Shown here in pieces: positions 34,860 through 41,837 of a stretch of 64,000 nt of DNA; positions within the stretch are counted from its first letter, which is position 1; each line of letters starts with the position of its first letter. The notes beneath the pieces are model-generated. The model did not search any database and was not told the origin of the DNA. It saw only the letters and a list, made by a program, of their open reading frames with translations. The translations under genes and the position numbers were made by a program. This stretch comes from an uncultured Chloroflexota bacterium (lineage in GTDB: Bacteria; Chloroflexota; Anaerolineae; Anaerolineales; Anaerolineaceae): assembly GCA_902791025.1 (NCBI GenBank), contig CADATZ010000005.1:62001-126000 (forward strand). Direction: 5' to 3'.

Positions 34860-35303
34860 CTAATCACCGGAACCACGCTCATTCATCCTGTACAGCGGCG
34901 TTTTGATCAGGTCGCCTGCTGTCATCCCTGTGCTATTGTCTGCGGCATCCAGCAAAAAGGCAACGTCTATGCCGTCCGGTTCTGGCACTTCGATGTAGTT
35001 TCTGACAAGTGCCCATTTTCCTGTGTTGCTGTTCCAGACCGGCTCACCCACCATTGTCTTGAGATCTTCCAACGTCAGCGGATGATCCATGTTAAGCCGA
35101 GGGTCTCTCTTGTGGATAAGGCACCCGCAGTCTTTGATCATCTCCTTCAATTCCTCAAATGTTTCACTCACCAAATAAACTCCATCAGTAGTGCAGATCC
35201 TGTTGTTGTGAAAATACACAATTTGTGCAACATTCACAAAAGTTACAATATCTTCTGATAGATCCTGTTTCCTCGCATGCACCTCAATAAACTTCGGATA
35301 CAT
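34860..35303 (-). CDS. Hypothetical phage protein with GEPVW domain
   Basis: A 147-residue protein starting MYPKFIEVHARKQ at 35303 through a TAATG overlap. The N-terminal 60 residues (IVTFVNVAQIVYFHNNRICTT...) look like a small beta fold with YLVSETFEELKEMI. The C-terminal part, LTLEDLKTMVGEPVWNSNTG followed by KWALVRNYI, is a short beta module shared with the two genes upstream (PLTWxELKxMEGKPVWIE...W). These modules are common in Clostridia phage proteins; the role is unknown. Confidence 0.6.
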   Translation of the reverse strand: MYPKFIEVHARKQDLSEDIVTFVNVAQIVYFHNNRICTTDGVYLVSETFEELKEMIKDCGCLIHKRDPRLNMDHPLTLEDLKTMVGEPVWNSNTGKWALVRNYIEVPEPDGIDVAFLLDAADNSTGMTAGDLIKTPLYRMNERGSGD

Positions 35304-35719
35304 TATCCCCTCTCCTTCCTGTAGGCGTTCCATGTCATGCCAAGAGAATTTTTGGTTTCCGTTTCAAAAAATGGTTGTAGATATAAAATTTCATCACCGT
35401 CATAAGCATCCTCAATTCCGTAATGAATCACCCAATGAGGACTTGAATATTTCTGACCGATTTCTTCAATCCACACCGGCTTTCCTTCCATTAACTTAAG
35501 TTCTTCCCATGTCAGCGGTTCATTGCGTTCCGACAATTCCAAGTTCTTCTTAGCAATATCGTAGGCAAAAATTTGTTTATCCAGTTGGTACTGCTTTAGG
35601 TAGTTGAGCGCATCCTCTGTAATTTTGCATCGATCATCTTTGTAACATCCATTACAAAAAACATTTTTAGGAACTATACATTCTTCAAATGCCTTTATCA
35701 CTTCATCAAGCGTCCTCAT
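35303..35719 (-). CDS. Hypothetical phage protein, paralogue with Cys-rich and GKPVW modules
   Basis: A 138-residue protein starting MRTLDEVIKAFEEC at 35719 after an AAGGAGAGGGA box. The N-terminal module (TLDEVIKAF, CNGCYKDDRC, DALNYLKQYQ) is a small metal-binding-type fold. The C-terminal module is LTWEELKLMEGKPVWIEEIG...WVIHYG...WNAYRKERG. It is clearly homologous to the gene just upstream and shares the second module with the one downstream. It overlaps both by a few bases. Role unknown. Confidence 0.65.
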   Translation of the reverse strand: MRTLDEVIKAFEECIVPKNVFCNGCYKDDRCKITEDALNYLKQYQLDKQIFAYDIAKKNLELSERNEPLTWEELKLMEGKPVWIEEIGQKYSSPHWVIHYGIEDAYDGDEILYLQPFFETETKNSLGMTWNAYRKERG

Positions 35720-36276
35720 TCCCTCTCCTTCCGGTAGGCTTGCCATGAGGTCCCGTTATTCTCGTCTGTCATATCTTGTTTCCAAAACTCGTCGCATTTA
35801 CCGCCAAGTGCAATGAAGTCTTCGTCACCAACAGAGAAGTAATCTATGATTACCCAGAACCCAGAAAAACCGCACCCTTCTATCCACACAGGCTTACCTT
35901 CCATGGTTTTCAACTCGTCCCACGTTAGCGGTAGATTCTCCTGCTGTTCAGCCCACCATTGTTTCAAGGCAACATAATCCGTCAGGATTTCATTGACTTC
36001 CTTTTCTTTGTGTTTTAGCTCAATGACAGCCGCCTGATGTTTGTCCCTTGATTTGATATAGCTGTCAACAAAACCCTGATAGCTTTTCCTGTCAGCCTCC
36101 CACATCACCTTGTCAGAGCGGTACTCTTTCAGGTAGTGGAGCGCATCGTTAAAGAAGCAATCGTTCATCTCACAGGGTATGTCGTCAGACTCAGCATCGT
36201 TAAACTGGCAATCTCCACAGCCAACTTCCTTGTTTGCCTCGGAAAAAGCCTTTATAACTTCATCCAGCGTCTTCAT
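35716..36276 (-). CDS. Hypothetical phage protein, paralogue with coiled-coil insertion
   Basis: A 186-residue protein starting MKTLDEVIKAFSEANKEV at 36276, with an ATGA overlap on the small membrane protein gene before it. It has the same end modules as its downstream neighbour (CGDCQF...CEMNDCFFNDALHYLKEY and LTWDELKTMEGKPVWIE...SWQAYRKERE). Between them is a coiled coil of about 50 residues (YIKSRDKHQAAVIELKHKEK). It may have arisen by tandem duplication. Role unknown. Confidence 0.65.
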   Translation of the reverse strand: MKTLDEVIKAFSEANKEVGCGDCQFNDAESDDIPCEMNDCFFNDALHYLKEYRSDKVMWEADRKSYQGFVDSYIKSRDKHQAAVIELKHKEKEVNEILTDYVALKQWWAEQQENLPLTWDELKTMEGKPVWIEGCGFSGFWVIIDYFSVGDEDFIALGGKCDEFWKQDMTDENNGTSWQAYRKERE

Positions 36277-36356
36277 TTGAACCCCCGCTCGATAATGTAA
36301 AAAGCAATCAGCAAACCAATCGTGCCAATCCAAAAATCAATCGGTAGCTCCATCAT
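36273..36356 (-). CDS. 27-residue single-span membrane peptide
   Basis: The frame reads MMELPIDFWIGTIGLLIAF followed by YIIERGFK: one hydrophobic helix of about 16-18 residues flanked by acidic and basic ends. The start at 36356 is preceded by AAGGAGACTG. It overlaps the zinc-ribbon gene upstream by 20 bases in another frame and the next gene by an ATGA-type junction. The linked start and stop signals support that it is real. Confidence 0.5.
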   Translation of the reverse strand: MMELPIDFWIGTIGLLIAFYIIERGFK

Positions 36357-36501
36357 CAGTCTCCTTGTCCCAATCAATAAATCTTCCGCAATTTGGGCAA
36401 AACGTCCAATCATCGGATAATGTCCATCCGCAATTCGCACAAGTCTCATTTCCATTTCGGTCTATTTCAACTCCCGTTTCTTCTGGCTGACAATATTTCA
36501 T
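36337..36501 (-). CDS. Small zinc-ribbon protein
   Basis: A 54-residue protein. CANCGWTLSDDWTFCPNCG has two C-x2-C pairs separated by 11 residues, a typical rubredoxin-like zinc ribbon, followed by RFIDWDKETDD. The start overlaps the stop of the gene before it (ATGA) and has an AGAGGTGAG box. A related ribbon ends the gene at 36982-37326, suggesting internal duplication of ribbons within the operon. Likely a nucleic-acid or protein adaptor. Confidence 0.7.
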   Translation of the reverse strand: MKYCQPEETGVEIDRNGNETCANCGWTLSDDWTFCPNCGRFIDWDKETDDGATD

Positions 36502-36998
36502 TTCTCACCTCTTCCCATCGGACCTGCCCCAGCATTCTGAAACGGCTTCCACCGATCACCGTACCGATCCTTCGCATCCTCAACCGCCTTATTGATCGCA
36601 CCCCTCACGGCGCCATCCGAAAGACCAGTCTTCCTCATAGCATCCATCAGCCCATCGATCATGCAGCTCACATTCCCCAAAAGCTCCTGGATCACATTAC
36701 GCTCAGACCTTTCCTCAACCAGCGGAATACAGCTGCAATAAAGCCGCGCATCCTCCCGCACGCCATACCCCGGGATCACGATCACATAACTGATACCGAC
36801 CCCCGTCATCTTACCGATCGCCTTGATCGCATTGCTGACTGTGATCAGCTTGGCATTCTCAGCAGCCATCCTGTTTTCTTCCGTGCTTTCCGGATCCACC
36901 CCGTCCTGGACTTTTCCTTCCGGATCCTTCTCACCCTCACCGGTATCGGTACCCATCACCTTCTCCATAAACTTTACAAATTCATCTCTTTCGCTCAT
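36498..36998 (-). CDS. Hypothetical phage protein
   Basis: A 166-residue protein with an acidic disordered start, then AENAKLITVSNAIKAIGKMTG, a beta pair (ISYVIVIPGYGVREDARLYC) and a helical end (IQELLGNVSCMIDGLMDAMRKTG, GAVRGAINKAVEDAKDRYG). Its layout (core region, then long helices with DxRL/IxKAVED) resembles the gene at 37528-37986, so the two may be distant paralogues. It overlaps both neighbours by a few bases. Function unknown. Confidence 0.6.
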   Translation of the reverse strand: MSERDEFVKFMEKVMGTDTGEGEKDPEGKVQDGVDPESTEENRMAAENAKLITVSNAIKAIGKMTGVGISYVIVIPGYGVREDARLYCSCIPLVEERSERNVIQELLGNVSCMIDGLMDAMRKTGLSDGAVRGAINKAVEDAKDRYGDRWKPFQNAGAGPMGRGEK

Positions 36999-37326
36999 CG
37001 CTATCCTCTATATCAACATCGATCCATCCGATTCTTCTGCCGCAGTTCTGGCAATATTGCCAAAACCGTCCAACTGCTGTCGAACATTCGCCGCAGTGCC
37101 ATCGGTTCCCGATCTGGTATGGTACGACTGGACGATTATACCTGTCTGCCAATCCATCACGATATCCTCTGTCATATTGCTCCCGATCAAACCGCAGTGC
37201 TCTCATCAGCTCTTCCCGGTCAACCTCGATACCATATGAGAGGACCACAGCCATGACATTATCTTCGATACTTTTATTTAAATCATTTTCTATCACTCGT
37301 ATCGGACTTTCATAGCTCATCTTCAT
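36982..37326 (-). CDS. Phage protein with C-terminal zinc ribbon
   Basis: A 114-residue protein starting MKMSYESPIRVIENDL at 37326 through a TGATG overlap. The N-terminal 60 residues (SPIRVIENDLNKSIEDNVMA, VDREELMRALRFDREQYDRG) match a family common in early regions of Clostridia phages, where a small helical domain ends in YxxGYxDG. The C-terminus has WHCGECSTAVGRFWQYCQNC, two C-x2-C pairs of a zinc ribbon. Exact role unknown. Confidence 0.7.
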   Translation of the reverse strand: MKMSYESPIRVIENDLNKSIEDNVMAVVLSYGIEVDREELMRALRFDREQYDRGYRDGLADRYNRPVVPYQIGNRWHCGECSTAVGRFWQYCQNCGRRIGWIDVDIEDSDERKR

Positions 37327-37544
37327 CACTTCACTTTCTTTCGCAAAGCCTCTCGCTCCGCCTTCTTCTTCCACTCGCTCCACGGATTCTCGACATAATG
37401 ATCCGCCAGATTCATCTCAAAGCAACCTGGATTTTCTGAGAGGGGATGACAGGTCCGCTGATCCTTTTTACAAAACATTTTCTCCCTATCATATCGGCGG
37501 CAATCTCTGCAAATACACTTAGCGCTTTCAGGACCCTGCATCAC
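37326..37544 (-). CDS. Small cysteine-rich phage protein
   Basis: A 72-residue protein with CICRDCRRYDREKMFCKKDQ, then CHPLSENPGCFEM, giving six cysteines in the first 45 residues in a pattern suggesting one or two zinc sites. The rest is a charged helix (WSEWKKKAEREALRKKVK). It overlaps both neighbours by 1 to 17 bases. Similar Cys-rich small proteins are widespread in phage early regions; role unknown. Confidence 0.65.
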   Translation of the reverse strand: MMQGPESAKCICRDCRRYDREKMFCKKDQRTCHPLSENPGCFEMNLADHYVENPWSEWKKKAEREALRKKVK

Positions 37545-37986
37545 TGACTCCTAAAACTTTCAGATCCTCATCATTCTTCTCATCCCCCTCACGAACATCC
37601 TGCTTCACCCGATCCTTCGCGATCTCACAAATCAGCCGCAGCCGCTCATCTATCATCACATCCGTGATACCAACCTTCCGCAGCGTCTGCATCCACGATA
37701 TCAGCAGATCCACTAATCCCGTACTATACCAATTCAGGGCCCTCACAACCGCATCATCAATGGCTTCCCCTTCCTTCTTCACCGGGACAAAATTAGCAAT
37801 TCGCCCGGCATCTTCATCGTATAGCCAATAAAGAATACTCATCTTATTTATGTTCCCGATACTGTCGATCGTTCTCGAGATCAACCGCAGCTGATCAACG
37901 GGGCCGGTAGCCACCTCACGAACACCGTCCTCTGGCCCCTGGCCCCCGACCCCTGAATCCTTCATTCTTCCATCTTCATTCTTCAT
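37528..37986 (-). CDS. Hypothetical phage protein with repeat-built N-terminus
   Basis: A 152-residue protein. The first 25 codons (NEDGRMKDSGVGGQGPEDGV) are written by two heptanucleotide arrays of different type (37929-37965 and 37966-37992), so the ordered protein probably begins near residue 27 with ATGPVDQLRLISRTIDSIGN. The core is helical and beta, like the gene at 36498-36998. An AGGAGATAGGG box precedes the start. Function unknown. Confidence 0.55.
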   Translation of the reverse strand: MKNEDGRMKDSGVGGQGPEDGVREVATGPVDQLRLISRTIDSIGNINKMSILYWLYDEDAGRIANFVPVKKEGEAIDDAVVRALNWYSTGLVDLLISWMQTLRKVGITDVMIDERLRLICEIAKDRVKQDVREGDEKNDEDLKVLGVSDAGS

Positions 37987-37992
37987 TTCCCT
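37925..37992. repeat. Two adjacent heptanucleotide arrays at a gene start
   Basis: Units ctctggc, ccctggc, ccccgac, ccctgaa run directly into units of the cttccat / cttcatt type, keeping the 7-base spacing. Both are translated in the gene at 37528-37986. Confidence 0.8.
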
Positions 37993-37997
37993 ATCTC

Positions 37998-38432
37998 CTA
38001 TATCCCATCTCCTGAACAGAGATAATCCTCAATCGCAGCTTCCGCAGCATCAGCCCCGAAACATACCACCGTCTTATAACCCTGACGTCCTAACGCCTCG
38101 ATCCAATCAACCTGCAGCGGACTGAGCTTTCCGCCCTTCCGCCGCTTCATCTCAATAAACAGCCCGTGCCAATCACCACGCGCCACCGGCAGGAACAGAT
38201 CCGGCACACCCGCTTTCACTCCCACGTTCTTCAGCTTCGCCGCTGTCACTTTGTTCCGCAGCCCGCCGTTCGGTATGTGGAACAGCAGGCCCAGCTCCGG
38301 CCAGCGCTGCAGCTTCCACGCCGCCCACTCAAACAAAGCCGCCTGTTCCTCTTCTTCACTCGCCACATAACTTTCAAACACATCAAACTGTCCTCTCGAA
38401 ATAGTAACCGCACTCATGGCAGAATTTATCAT
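37998..38432 (-). CDS. VRR-NUC domain nuclease
   Basis: A 144-residue protein. The signature HIPNGGLRN, then LKNVGVKAGVPDLFLP (D78), then HGLFIEMKRRKG (E94, K96) and LSPLQVDWIEAL is that of stand-alone phage VRR-NUC (PD-(D/E)XK) nucleases. They cut branched or flap DNA and are found in phage replication regions. Two in-frame ATGs (38432, 38417) are possible and neither has a strong ribosome binding site. The longer form overlaps the zinc-ribbon reading frame upstream. Confidence 0.85.
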   Translation of the reverse strand: MINSAMSAVTISRGQFDVFESYVASEEEEQAALFEWAAWKLQRWPELGLLFHIPNGGLRNKVTAAKLKNVGVKAGVPDLFLPVARGDWHGLFIEMKRRKGGKLSPLQVDWIEALGRQGYKTVVCFGADAAEAAIEDYLCSGDGI

Positions 38433-38493
38433 TTTTCTTTACGACTACTTCTGCACCGCATCTTTGGCAGTAATACTTCCGATTCGCTTCGTT
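38383..38493 (-). pseudogene. Zinc-ribbon reading frame directly after an in-frame stop, without start codon
   Basis: In the same frame as the gene at 38494-38724, 36 codons follow its TAA without any ATG, GTG or TTG. They encode KYYCQRCGAEVVVKKNDKFC and HECGYYF, a convincing zinc ribbon, then a TGA. Either the TAA split an older two-ribbon protein, or it is read through, or a base is wrong in the sequence. It is not a separate gene by normal start rules. Confidence 0.5.
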
Positions 38494-38724
38494 TTAGATC
38501 TTCACGGTTTTCTTCACATCCGCAGCCGTTACCTTTTTTCCCGCCGAATTATTCCAGACCTCCACGGCCACAGCCGCTGACTCAAACTTCTCTGTCCTGG
38601 TCAGACATTCACGGCAGATCACAAAATATTTCTGTGTCTTCTTGTCCTGCTTCAAAATAGCCTTCCCCCTGCATCGGCACCGGTTCGGCTTCAGCTCCTC
38701 AACCGTCTTGTCAAAATCCATCAT
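38494..38724 (-). CDS. Lar-like zinc-ribbon protein
   Basis: A 76-residue protein with NRCRCRGKAILKQ, then VICRECLTRT and AAVAVEVWNN. This is the pattern of Lar family restriction-alleviation and related phage proteins (C-x-C ... C-x2-C ... A-x3-W-N), though the first pair is C-x-C rather than C-x2-C. Lar proteins temper host type I restriction. Whether this one does is not known. An AGGTG box precedes the start. A further ribbon follows after the stop in the same frame. Confidence 0.6.
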   Translation of the reverse strand: MMDFDKTVEELKPNRCRCRGKAILKQDKKTQKYFVICRECLTRTEKFESAAVAVEVWNNSAGKKVTAADVKKTVKI

Positions 38725-38732
38725 GACTGCAC

Positions 38733-39023
38733 CTAATCTTTCTTTTTCCTTCTCTCCAGCATCGCCTCAAAAGCCTCTTCGCTCAGCTGCGCTAACAGGA
38801 TCCCGATCATCATCATCAGTTCCTTCGCACCCAGCGGACCGAAACTCTTGATCTTCTCACACCTGCCCAGGTTATACATCAGCTGCCGGATCCGAAACTT
38901 GTCACTCTCCGAAAGCCCCTCATACCCCTTATCCATCGCAGACCGGTATACCTCCGACTGCTCCTTCCCATCAAGCGACAGCCCATCACGCCGCCCCGTC
39001 ACGATCTCCATGATCAAACCCAT
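38733..39023 (-). CDS. Hypothetical helical phage protein
   Basis: A 96-residue protein with a strong GGAGGTTAGG box before the start. It contains LSESDKFRIRQLMYNLGRCE and a hydrophobic helix, GAKELMMMIGILLAQLSEEA, then a basic end (RRKKKD). No family is recognised. It follows the replication protein gene by about 60 bases that hold a hairpin. Confidence 0.6.
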   Translation of the reverse strand: MGLIMEIVTGRRDGLSLDGKEQSEVYRSAMDKGYEGLSESDKFRIRQLMYNLGRCEKIKSFGPLGAKELMMMIGILLAQLSEEAFEAMLERRKKKD

Positions 39024-39042
39024 AGCCTAACCTCCAACACCG

Positions 39043-39079
39043 GGGACGGTTATCCCGTACCATGTACGGGGAACCGTCA
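39043..39079. repeat. REP-like hairpin downstream of the replication gene
   Basis: gacggtt (39045-39051) and aaccgtc (39072-39078) pair, and inner arms cccgta and tacggg extend the stem. It lies within the early operon and resembles the other ggggac-ended palindromes. Confidence 0.75.
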
Positions 39080-39085
39080 CCAGAT

Positions 39086-40768
39086 TCACTTCGGCATAAC
39101 TTCCTTCGCCATACTTTCGATCAGCCAAATCGCCTTACCCCGCATCTGGTTCGCGGTTTTTGTCTCCACACCGCTCAAATCCTCTATACCCTGATCCATA
39201 CAAACCGAAACGATCAAGCCAAAACTCACACGGTCATTATTTGAAAGACGATCCACCGCCTTACCAACGATCTTGAAATAGGTCAACAGCCACCGCTTCG
39301 CAGTCTTACGATCAGCAGCACACCAGCCTTTCACCGCCTCAAAACCGCTTAGTCTCGGCAGCACAAACCGCAGCACATCCGGATCCGGATGCATACCAAC
39401 CAGCTCCCCCAACTGCTCCGGAGAATATTCCGGCCCCGTCGGCTCCAGCAGATACGCATTGCAGATCTCCACTAACTTCTCATCCTCAGGATCATCCGAC
39501 TCAGGCAGCAGCTCCAAACTCGGAGCATCATAACCCGAACCCTGCTCACTGGCCACTGCGGGCTGCGCTTCCGTCCTCATCATCTCCTCGCACACAAAAG
39601 ACACACTGCGCTTCTCATTGGCAATGACCGACAAAATACTTTCCAGCTGCTCTCTCAGTCTACTCTCCGACCAATCACGCACAAAACTGTTCTTCGATTT
39701 GATGGTGTAATGACCATCGACATAACCAATCAATTCCGCGCAATCACCTCCCAGCAAACTGCTAAAAGTCTGCCGGTCCATGCTCCCCTTCAGCTGAGCC
39801 AAAGCCGCCTTCCAATCCACCTCAGCCTTTTCGGGGACTGGACCGCTTGCGGGCCTGTACCCGCTGTCCGCCCCCTGATCACTGACCACTGCCGGCTGAC
39901 CACTGTTAACCTTACGCTCATCGCTCATCCGATTAAGTAAATAAATATCTTTACTTACATACTTATTTATTTCTTTGTCTTTAGTATTATTAATATTATT
40001 AATTAACCCATTCGGAGTTTCTCCGGATTTCTTCGGAGATTCTCCGAACTTTCCCGGAATATCTCCGGATTCCTTTCTCTCTGCCCACTGCCCACTGACC
40101 ACTGTCTTTTCCGGCTTCGGAGTTTCTCCGGATTCATTCGGAGTTTCTCCGAACTTTTCCGGAAAATTTCCGGAATACAATTCCTTCTGGTCACTGTCCA
40201 CTGAACACTGGCCACTGTCCTCCACCTCAAACATCGGAGAATCTCCGGAATCATTCGGAGAAACTCCGAACTTCTCAGCAAAACTTCCCGAATACAATTC
40301 ATTCCGGTCACTGTTCACTGGCAACTGGTCACTGTTTTCCCCCGGAAAATCTCCGGAAAAAATCGGAGAATCTCCGGCCTCCGAAACCGGCAGCCCCCGA
40401 AACACCGCAGCCTCCAAAGCAGCCACTCTTTCCTCCAGCTCCAGATTCGGAGAAACTCCGGAACTTCTCGGAGAATCTCCGGCAAACTTCGGAGAATCTC
40501 CGAAAGCCTCGATCCGCTCATCCCAGCTCAGCGGAAGCTGGAAGACAGAACCACCCTTCAGCTCATACCGGCTCTTCCTTACCTCCGCGATCAGCCCCAG
40601 CTCCATCAATCTCAGCAGCCCTGCCTTAACCGGCTTGTCGCTATACCCCGTAGTCTCATCCCCGCAGAGCTCAGTCACACTCCAACTCCGCTCCCCGTGC
40701 ATACTCAGATAAACCAGGATCGAAAGAGCCGCCCCTTTTAAATCACATAATCTTGGAATTTTTTCCAT
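39086..40768 (-). CDS. Phage replication initiator with internal iterons
   Basis: A 560-residue protein. Residues 1-75 form a winged helix (LKGAALSILVYLSMHGERSW...KAGLLRLMELGLI). Residues about 80-255 are a low-complexity region with repeated FGESP/SGETP units and are encoded by the iterons. Residues 315-385 resemble the DnaA N-terminal domain (WKAALAQLKGSMDRQTFSSL, then NSFVRDWSESRLREQLESIL). The C-terminal 150 residues are helical and may bind a helicase loader. It is the first gene of the early operon, with a GGAGGGG box. The layout (DNA-binding start, origin inside the gene) parallels lambda O. Confidence 0.75.
   Translation of the reverse strand: MEKIPRLCDLKGAALSILVYLSMHGERSWSVTELCGDETTGYSDKPVKAGLLRLMELGLIAEVRKSRYELKGGSVFQLPLSWDERIEAFGDSPKFAGDSPRSSGVSPNLELEERVAALEAAVFRGLPVSEAGDSPIFSGDFPGENSDQLPVNSDRNELYSGSFAEKFGVSPNDSGDSPMFEVEDSGQCSVDSDQKELYSGNFPEKFGETPNESGETPKPEKTVVSGQWAERKESGDIPGKFGESPKKSGETPNGLINNINNTKDKEINKYVSKDIYLLNRMSDERKVNSGQPAVVSDQGADSGYRPASGPVPEKAEVDWKAALAQLKGSMDRQTFSSLLGGDCAELIGYVDGHYTIKSKNSFVRDWSESRLREQLESILSVIANEKRSVSFVCEEMMRTEAQPAVASEQGSGYDAPSLELLPESDDPEDEKLVEICNAYLLEPTGPEYSPEQLGELVGMHPDPDVLRFVLPRLSGFEAVKGWCAADRKTAKRWLLTYFKIVGKAVDRLSNNDRVSFGLIVSVCMDQGIEDLSGVETKTANQMRGKAIWLIESMAKEVMPK
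39832..39863. repeat. 32-bp palindromic unit, copy C (in replication gene)
   Basis: The same unit as at 25692 and 29049, but translated in a different frame as SGYRPASGPVPE. It shows the repeat spreads as DNA rather than being a protein motif. Confidence 0.85.
39935..40010. other. AT-rich tract, candidate DNA unwinding element
   Basis: About 75 bases, almost wholly A and T, with taatattattaattaa and repeated acttattt blocks, directly beside the iteron array and inside the replication gene (translated as NNINNTKDKEINKYVSKDIY). It has the expected place and composition for an origin melting site. Confidence 0.7.
40013..40502. repeat. Iteron array, candidate phage replication origin
   Basis: Thirteen-base palindromes cggagNNNctccg stand at 40013, 40034, 40118, 40139, 40235, 40256, 40364, 40448, 40469 and 40490. 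Weaker copies are at 40055, 40160 and 40343. Neighbouring copies in each group start exactly 21 bases apart, two helical turns. All lie inside the replication gene. The groups are separated by heptanucleotide arrays (40078-40108, 40188-40222, 40307-40340). Confidence 0.85.
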
Positions 40769-40783
40769 AACCCCTCCAAATCA

Positions 40784-40812
40784 TATATAATTGAAGGTGC
40801 GAAGGAAGTGAA
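40784..40812 (-). promoter_or_regulatory. Candidate early (replication) promoter
   Basis: On the minus strand TTCACT (40812-40807), a 17-bp spacer and TATATA (40789-40784) lie upstream of the replication gene. The -35 falls within the arm of the long inverted repeat at 40797-40845. Confidence 0.45.
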
Positions 40813-40845
40813 AGGGATTGACAATGGCCGTTCACTTCCTCGCAC
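40797..40845. promoter_or_regulatory. Long inverted repeat between replication gene and integrase
   Basis: gtgcgaaggaagtgaa (40797-40812) pairs with ttcacttcctcgcac (40831-40845) with one unpaired base. The 18-base loop contains ttgaca. It overlaps the putative early promoter and could be an operator or an RNA hairpin. Confidence 0.65.
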
Positions 40846-40877
40846 ATCATAGATACCCGCAGCCTGGCAGCAGCAGG

Positions 40878-40923
40878 ATTACAGACGTTTATTCATTGAA
40901 TACTTCGCCTGTAATTTTTTTTT
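40878..40923 (+). terminator. Attenuator-like hairpin ahead of the integrase
   Basis: attacag (40878-40884) pairs with ctgtaat (40909-40915), followed by nine T (40915-40923), and then at once by the GAGGAGG ribosome binding site of the integrase. It could stop transcripts before the integrase gene. The loop is long (24 bases), which lowers confidence. Confidence 0.45.
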
Positions 40924-40934
40924 GAGGAGGAAAC

Positions 40935-41834
40935 ATGAAGCTTTCTGAAGCTGCGGAAATATTTTATATCTCAATGATCGGGATCAAAGCGGAGGCGACA
41001 GTCACCTGGTACCGGAAACGTTTGGATGCATTGATCACTTTTCTGGATGATCCCCAAGTTGATCAGGTCAATCTATTCATGCTTGAAAAATTTCGGGCAT
41101 CGCTCGACCGTCCTTCCCGCGCCAACGGTAGGAAAGGAAAGATCAGCCCCTACACGATCCATGCCTTCGTCAGGATACAGAAAAGATTTTTTTCATTTCT
41201 GTACCGACGTCAGATCATCGAAAAAAATCCCGCTGAATTTTTGGAAAAACCAAGACTGCCAAAACAACCGAGGAAAGGGATCTCTCCCCAGGCCGCAGAA
41301 AAAATGCTGGACGCTTCCCGCGGATCCTGCCGAGACTATGCTATTCTTTTATTCATCCGGGATACCGGCTGCCGTGCCGGTGGTGTTTACAATCTTCTCA
41401 CTGAGGATCTCGATATCTTACATAATTCCGCAACAGTGAGGGAAAAAGGTGATAAAGAACGGACCGTTTTTTATACCACCGAGTGCGCCCTGGCACTGGC
41501 CATGTACAGTTCCATCCGTGAGAATCCGCTGGAAGACGAGCACTTCTTCCTCTCCGAAACTTACCACGAACCCATGACCTATTCCGGAGTCTATCAGATC
41601 TTCCGCCGTCTGGCCAAAGCCGCCAAAGTCCAGGGCAAATACTCCCCTCATCAATGGCGCCATGCTGCCGTTCGCTCCTGGCTCAAAGCCGGGATGAACC
41701 TCAAATCCGCGTCCGTACTCGCCGGCCACGAATCCGAAAAAGTAACCGGTGACATCTACGGCACCCTCGGCGATGACGAATTACATGAGCTCTACGATAA
41801 AACCCAGACCGTGATCCATGCCAAACTCAGTTAA
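40935..41834 (+). CDS. int: Tyrosine-family site-specific integrase
   Basis: A 299-residue protein. An N-terminal SAM-like core-binding domain (residues 1-105, TWYRKRLDALITFLDD) is followed by the catalytic domain with R147 (DTGCRAGG), K171 or K174, H239-x2-R242 (HQWRHAA), H265 (LAGHES) and Y275 (DIYGTL). It integrates and, with a partner, excises the phage at the tRNA(CAU) site; attR is 62 bases downstream. There is no DNA-arm-binding AP2 domain at the start, so it is a short integrase. A strong GAGGAGG box precedes the ATG. No excisionase was recognised. Confidence 0.95.
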   Translation: MKLSEAAEIFYISMIGIKAEATVTWYRKRLDALITFLDDPQVDQVNLFMLEKFRASLDRPSRANGRKGKISPYTIHAFVRIQKRFFSFLYRRQIIEKNPAEFLEKPRLPKQPRKGISPQAAEKMLDASRGSCRDYAILLFIRDTGCRAGGVYNLLTEDLDILHNSATVREKGDKERTVFYTTECALALAMYSSIRENPLEDEHFFLSETYHEPMTYSGVYQIFRRLAKAAKVQGKYSPHQWRHAAVRSWLKAGMNLKSASVLAGHESEKVTGDIYGTLGDDELHELYDKTQTVIHAKLS

Positions 41835-41837
41835 ATA

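Noticed and set aside
40005..40510. Regularly spaced repeats that could be taken for a CRISPR array
   Set aside because: Units are 13 bases with 8-base gaps, lie inside an open reading frame, have no 25-40 base unique spacers and no cas genes nearby. They fit iterons.
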